From assembly GCA_037157565.1 (NCBI GenBank), contig JAZHRO010000063.1, forward strand, positions 158,274,501 through 158,338,500: a DNA stretch of 64,000 bases, in the 5' to 3' direction. This DNA comes from Thalassia testudinum (taxonomy: Eukaryota > Streptophyta > Magnoliopsida > Alismatales > Hydrocharitaceae). Both the position numbers and the translations under genes were made by a program. Positions 60,886 to 64,000 of the stretch are shown in pieces; position 1 is the stretch's first letter, and every line of letters begins with the position of its first letter. A model generated the notes under the pieces. The model had not been told where the DNA came from, made no database searches, and worked only from the letters and a program-made list of their open reading frames with translations.

Positions 60886-61939
60886 AAAGAGGCAGTTGAA
60901 AATATCAGCAACCTTGATTCATCTGCTAAAATTTTGGTTTGCATACTTTGTGTTGTCCCTGGATGGTCTGAGAAAAATGTGCAAGTACATTTCTTCAAAT
61001 TTTGGTTTGTTAGTTTGGTTGTTGCTCAATTTAATTGAATGTGTATATCATACTTTTCATGTCCAACAACAAGTGCTTAAAGTAATTAATCATATTTGGT
61101 GTACTGTAGCTATACAAAATCATGAAGGAGCACAAGAACCCCAAAGTCCTTAGTGAGGGAATTCTCTAGATGGTCTCAGTAGTAGATGATTTTGGCATTT
61201 CACATTTAAAATTAAAGGTATATTGATGTCCCTATCACCATTAATTTTTCTCCTAAGTTTTATTCATTCGATTAAGTCCATGTTTATGTTATTCAAATTA
61301 CTCTTCAGGATTTAATTGAGTTCTACAAAGGAACTGGTTTGCAATCCAATGCTGCTGCACACGCAATGGTACAATAAAGCTTATTGGTGCCTTGCATAGA
61401 TTTGTTGGTCCAGGTATTCTTTCTTTACTGGGTAGAGGAGTTAGGTAACGAATCGTATAATGGACACAAGTGTTAATGTTTTATGCAAATATAAAGAACT
61501 TTCTGAGTGATGTCAAACCTGCACTTCTTAATGCCCTCTTTTGTGGTATGATTCTTATGAAGTATGAAATGATTAAGTGCCTTTTCGTAACATATTAAAT
61601 TAATTTTTTTATTGTTAAAAGGGTGTGGTTGCTACTCCAAGGATGACTATAAAAGCTGCACCTGATATATCTTCATCCCCTTCTAGAATTGGTCTTCCAC
61701 ATGAAGATATTAGTGGGAAGATCACACCGAATCTCTTGAAAAATCTTGGAAGTTTAGACTGGGAGGTGTCGTAAATTTTACTGACTACAGCATTAATTCT
61801 TCTAATTTCATCAGGCTTGCATTTCTGATAACTCCAAATATATTTATCTATTTGAAACTGTAGGTACAATTGGAGAGCATTGAGTTGGTCAATAAAATAA
61901 TAGAAGAAGCTAACAAATGGATTCAACCAGCTGGAACTG
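60886..61939 (+). pseudogene. MOR1 (XMAP215-type microtubule-associated protein) fragment
   Basis: Exon-like pieces in order match the TOG-repeat region of plant MOR1/GEM1: 60886-60984 (KEAVENISNLDSSAK...VVPGWSEKNVQ), 61061-61217 (VQQQVLKVINHI, then LYKIMKEHKNPKVLSEGIL, stop, MVSVVDDFG), 61309-61413 (DLIEFYKGTGLQSNAAA then a frameshift, with IKLIGALH readable in another frame), about 61499-61538 (SDVKPALLNAL), 61620-61765 (GLPHEDISGKITPNLLKNLGSLDWE) and 61864-61939 (LESIELVNKIIEEANKWIQPAGTG). Introns keep GT/AG edges, so this is a copy of genomic DNA and not a retrocopy. The exons between VINHI and LYKIM are missing, a TAG replaces a conserved Trp, and there is a frameshift. MOR1 normally promotes microtubule growth; this copy cannot make it. 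Confidence 0.82.
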
Positions 61940-62437
61940 GTATTGTTTACTTTTTCCTTCAGTTGAATTTATGAAGGCCCTTTTCTTCTCAATTAGATTT
62001 TTATGTTTATATACTTCTCTGACCTTTTGCAATTACTGTTGATAATTTTCTTCAATATCTTTTTTCATCACATTGTATTTTATAAAATGGCATAATCATT
62101 CTTGGTCATGTTTGCTAAGCTTTAAGTTATGGTATAACTCCCAAATCTGATTTGAGTTGAACTCTGATTTCAGAGTCCAAACTATTACTTAAACCTTCAT
62201 ATTTATTTATACCATCTTTAGCTAGATCAATGTTTTTATATTTAACATTGTGTAAATTGAGGAATTGTGAATAATTGCACAATATCTGGTCTTTGTTATA
62301 TGCACATGTGAATAAGTAAGCTGTGTTAAAGATGTAATATGCAGTGCTTTAGGCTATTTATTTTTTTGAGTCTGATGAATTTTCCCTCATGCATGATTAT
62401 GAGAATTATGTATTACAATGTTATGTAGATTACTCAG
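61940..62437. other. intron-like AT-rich spacer
   Basis: No gene seen. Lies between the MOR1 fragment and the second DEAH fragment. Confidence 0.5.
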
Positions 62438-62521
62438 TTTGTTCTTGAAGCTGATGATCTTGGCAAGCGACCAACTATTGCTTGCACAAAACCTCGTAGA
62501 GTTGCTGCAATGTTTGTTTCC
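62438..62521 (+). pseudogene. second DEAH-helicase exon fragment
   Basis: Codes FVLEADDLGKRPTIACTKPRRVAAMF, preceded by a TTACTCAG acceptor as in the copy at 55811. It keeps the residues (EADDL, CTKPRR) that the first copy lost, so the two copies decayed independently. It is cut at 62521 by the start of an LTR. Confidence 0.8.
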
Positions 62522-64000
62522 TGATGAGAGCCTCATCATGAGCCATAACTAGCTCATTTTGACCTAATAAAGAGAGTAAAAGCTCCTACATAACCTAGAA
62601 GAGGGCTTAATTGAAGGAATAAGTGTTTTGAGAAGAAAACATGAAATAAAGGTTAAAACTATAATTTTACCATTGCAGTACATAAACGGGATTTCTCAGA
62701 GACAAAACATAGGTCAAATGGTCTAAATGAGATAAAAAGTGGGTTGATTCAATCAGAAATGGGTTCATGTGCAATCTAGGAATTAAATGACATCTTGTAA
62801 CCCTAAAATAGACCCGCTTAATTCAACAAGGTTTCGATCAGGATAAAAATTAAGTAAACCCTCTAAAATTTATGGAAAAATATCCCCTAGGGTTTAGAAC
62901 ATTCAAATTGGCCTTTGGAACCTAGTTTGACCTAGAATAGGGTCATAGCTCATCAATTGACCTAATTTGGGTTTTTACACAAAATATCCAGTCAAACGTG
63001 GTCAAACCTAAAATCCAACTTACCATTGGATTCCTTAGGTTCAAATTAGGTTTGTACCAAAATTTGGACCTAAGGGAAGGTCATCTTGACCTACTTTGCA
63101 ATTTAGTACACCCAATCACATTTTGGTCCCTATCTTTTGCAAACCATCACATAAACCCCCCTAGCTTCCTCTCCAATCTTACAATCAGGTCCCTCCACCA
63201 TTATTGGGGAGAGATCCTGCTCTGGCGAGGATTAGAGAGGGAATACTCTCTGATCCCTCAGAGATCCCCTCCCAGAATTGGAAGGGAGATTCTCTGAGGA
63301 ATCCCCTTCCATCTAAGCCTGATCATGATCCCAAATTTGCACCCAATCTCTAGTGCGAACGCATGAGAGATTTGGGTATCTAACCACCTTCCATCTCCGA
63401 TGAGATGTTGGTGGCAGAAGGCGTGCCCTCCACACACCAGAAGCACGACCAGCACCTATAAATTAAACCCTAACTCCAGCTGCACCTACTCAGCTCGACT
63501 TGGCCGGAATTCCACCTTAAATTCCTCTCCTTCTCCGGCCAAGAGGTCCAGCGAGCTTCCTCCTCTTCCTCTTCGCTCTGCCATAAAACCAGTGGCAGAG
63601 CCCTCTTCCTCATCATCCTCCGCGTCGCGCAACACCCACACGCACTGCCCTAGCCTCGTCGTCGCCGCCGTCTTCCTCCACTGGGTGCTTTCTTCTCCGA
63701 CAACAGCAGGTACTGCCGTCCGCCTCCTCGTCCCCTTCATCCCTTTAGTTAGGTCAAAACTATTCTTCTCTATCCCCTCTTTCATCTCCCTCATTTTATT
63801 TCATCAAAAAACCCCTCGACCGCAGCTGTTCACCATCACCTTCCTCATCTTCGACCACCCTCCGGCGAGATGCTCCCGTCACTCCGCAGCCCCACACACC
63901 TCGCCGACCATCACATAACCTCTGCCTCACCTCACTGAGTAACCTCCGCCCATCCATAGTCCCTCTACACCTCCCCAACAGTCCCCCAAACACACCCATC
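62522..64000 (+). mobile_element. LTR H (same family as 6672-9401), truncated by the window end
   Basis: Starts TGATGAGAGCCTCATCATGA and follows the solo LTR at 6672-9401 (inverted) with high similarity for over 1 kb (for example TGAGCCATAACTAGCTCATT and the CTAGTGCGAACGC part). The start holds a short hairpin GATGAG-AGC-CTCATC. Inserted in the DEAH exon fragment. Whether it is a solo LTR or the 5' LTR of a complete element cannot be seen. The frames at 62998-63999 are LTR sequence. Confidence 0.83.

Overview
The window is plant nuclear DNA made almost entirely of transposable elements. I see no intact host gene. The evidence for a flowering plant with a repeat-rich genome is: Ty3/gypsy gag-protease remains of the Athila/Tat type with primer-binding sites complementary to plant tRNA-Asp, an L1-type plant LINE, an En/Spm-associated (Ptta, Transposase_24-like) gene remnant, and intron-containing fragments of plant genes (a DUF819 membrane protein, MOR1, a PRP43-like DEAH helicase). 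I cannot name the species.

Layout. 1-2491: AT-rich, no gene. 2492-4273: fragment of a minus-strand LTR. 4274-17563: minus-strand LTR element A (two ~2.3 kb LTRs, exact tRNA-Asp PBS, gag-protease with two nonsense codons, no reverse transcriptase or integrase), which holds a solo LTR at 6672-9401 with a perfect 5-bp duplication. 18047-38899: older minus-strand element B (gag-protease, strongly decayed), whose 5' LTR is split by plus-strand element C (25539-38155). C shares its leader, tail and parts of its LTR with B, but in place of gag-protease carries an unrelated Tyr/Pro-rich and acidic ORF of about 514 codons. That ORF is itself split by a near-complete minus-strand LINE (29561-34739) with an 11-bp duplication. 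39255-41813: multi-exon Ptta/En/Spm-type pseudogene with a 48-bp minisatellite. 43976-51142: plus-strand element D, with a gag read in one frame but carrying six nonsense codons, and a deletion joining gag to the middle of the 3' LTR. 51143-62521: fragments of host-type genes (DUF819 last exon, DEAH helicase exons, MOR1 exons), all on the plus strand, interrupted by three probable solo LTRs (53626-55765, 56035-57851, 57908-60655). 62522-64000: start of another LTR closely related to the solo LTR at 6672-9401, cut by the window end.

How the parts work together. Elements A to D share signals although their proteins differ: a tRNA-Asp PBS, a leader box TCAAACGACC upstream of the coding region, an internal polypurine motif just after the coding region (A, B, C), and a terminal polypurine tract next to the 3' LTR (A, B, C). 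B and C also share a pair of hairpins in the non-coding tail, one with a compensatory base change. This looks like a group of non-autonomous elements that would depend on the reverse transcriptase and integrase of a relative elsewhere in the genome. Most coding breaks are single nonsense codons of the kind left by cytosine deamination, and frameshifts are rarer, which fits long silencing by DNA methylation.
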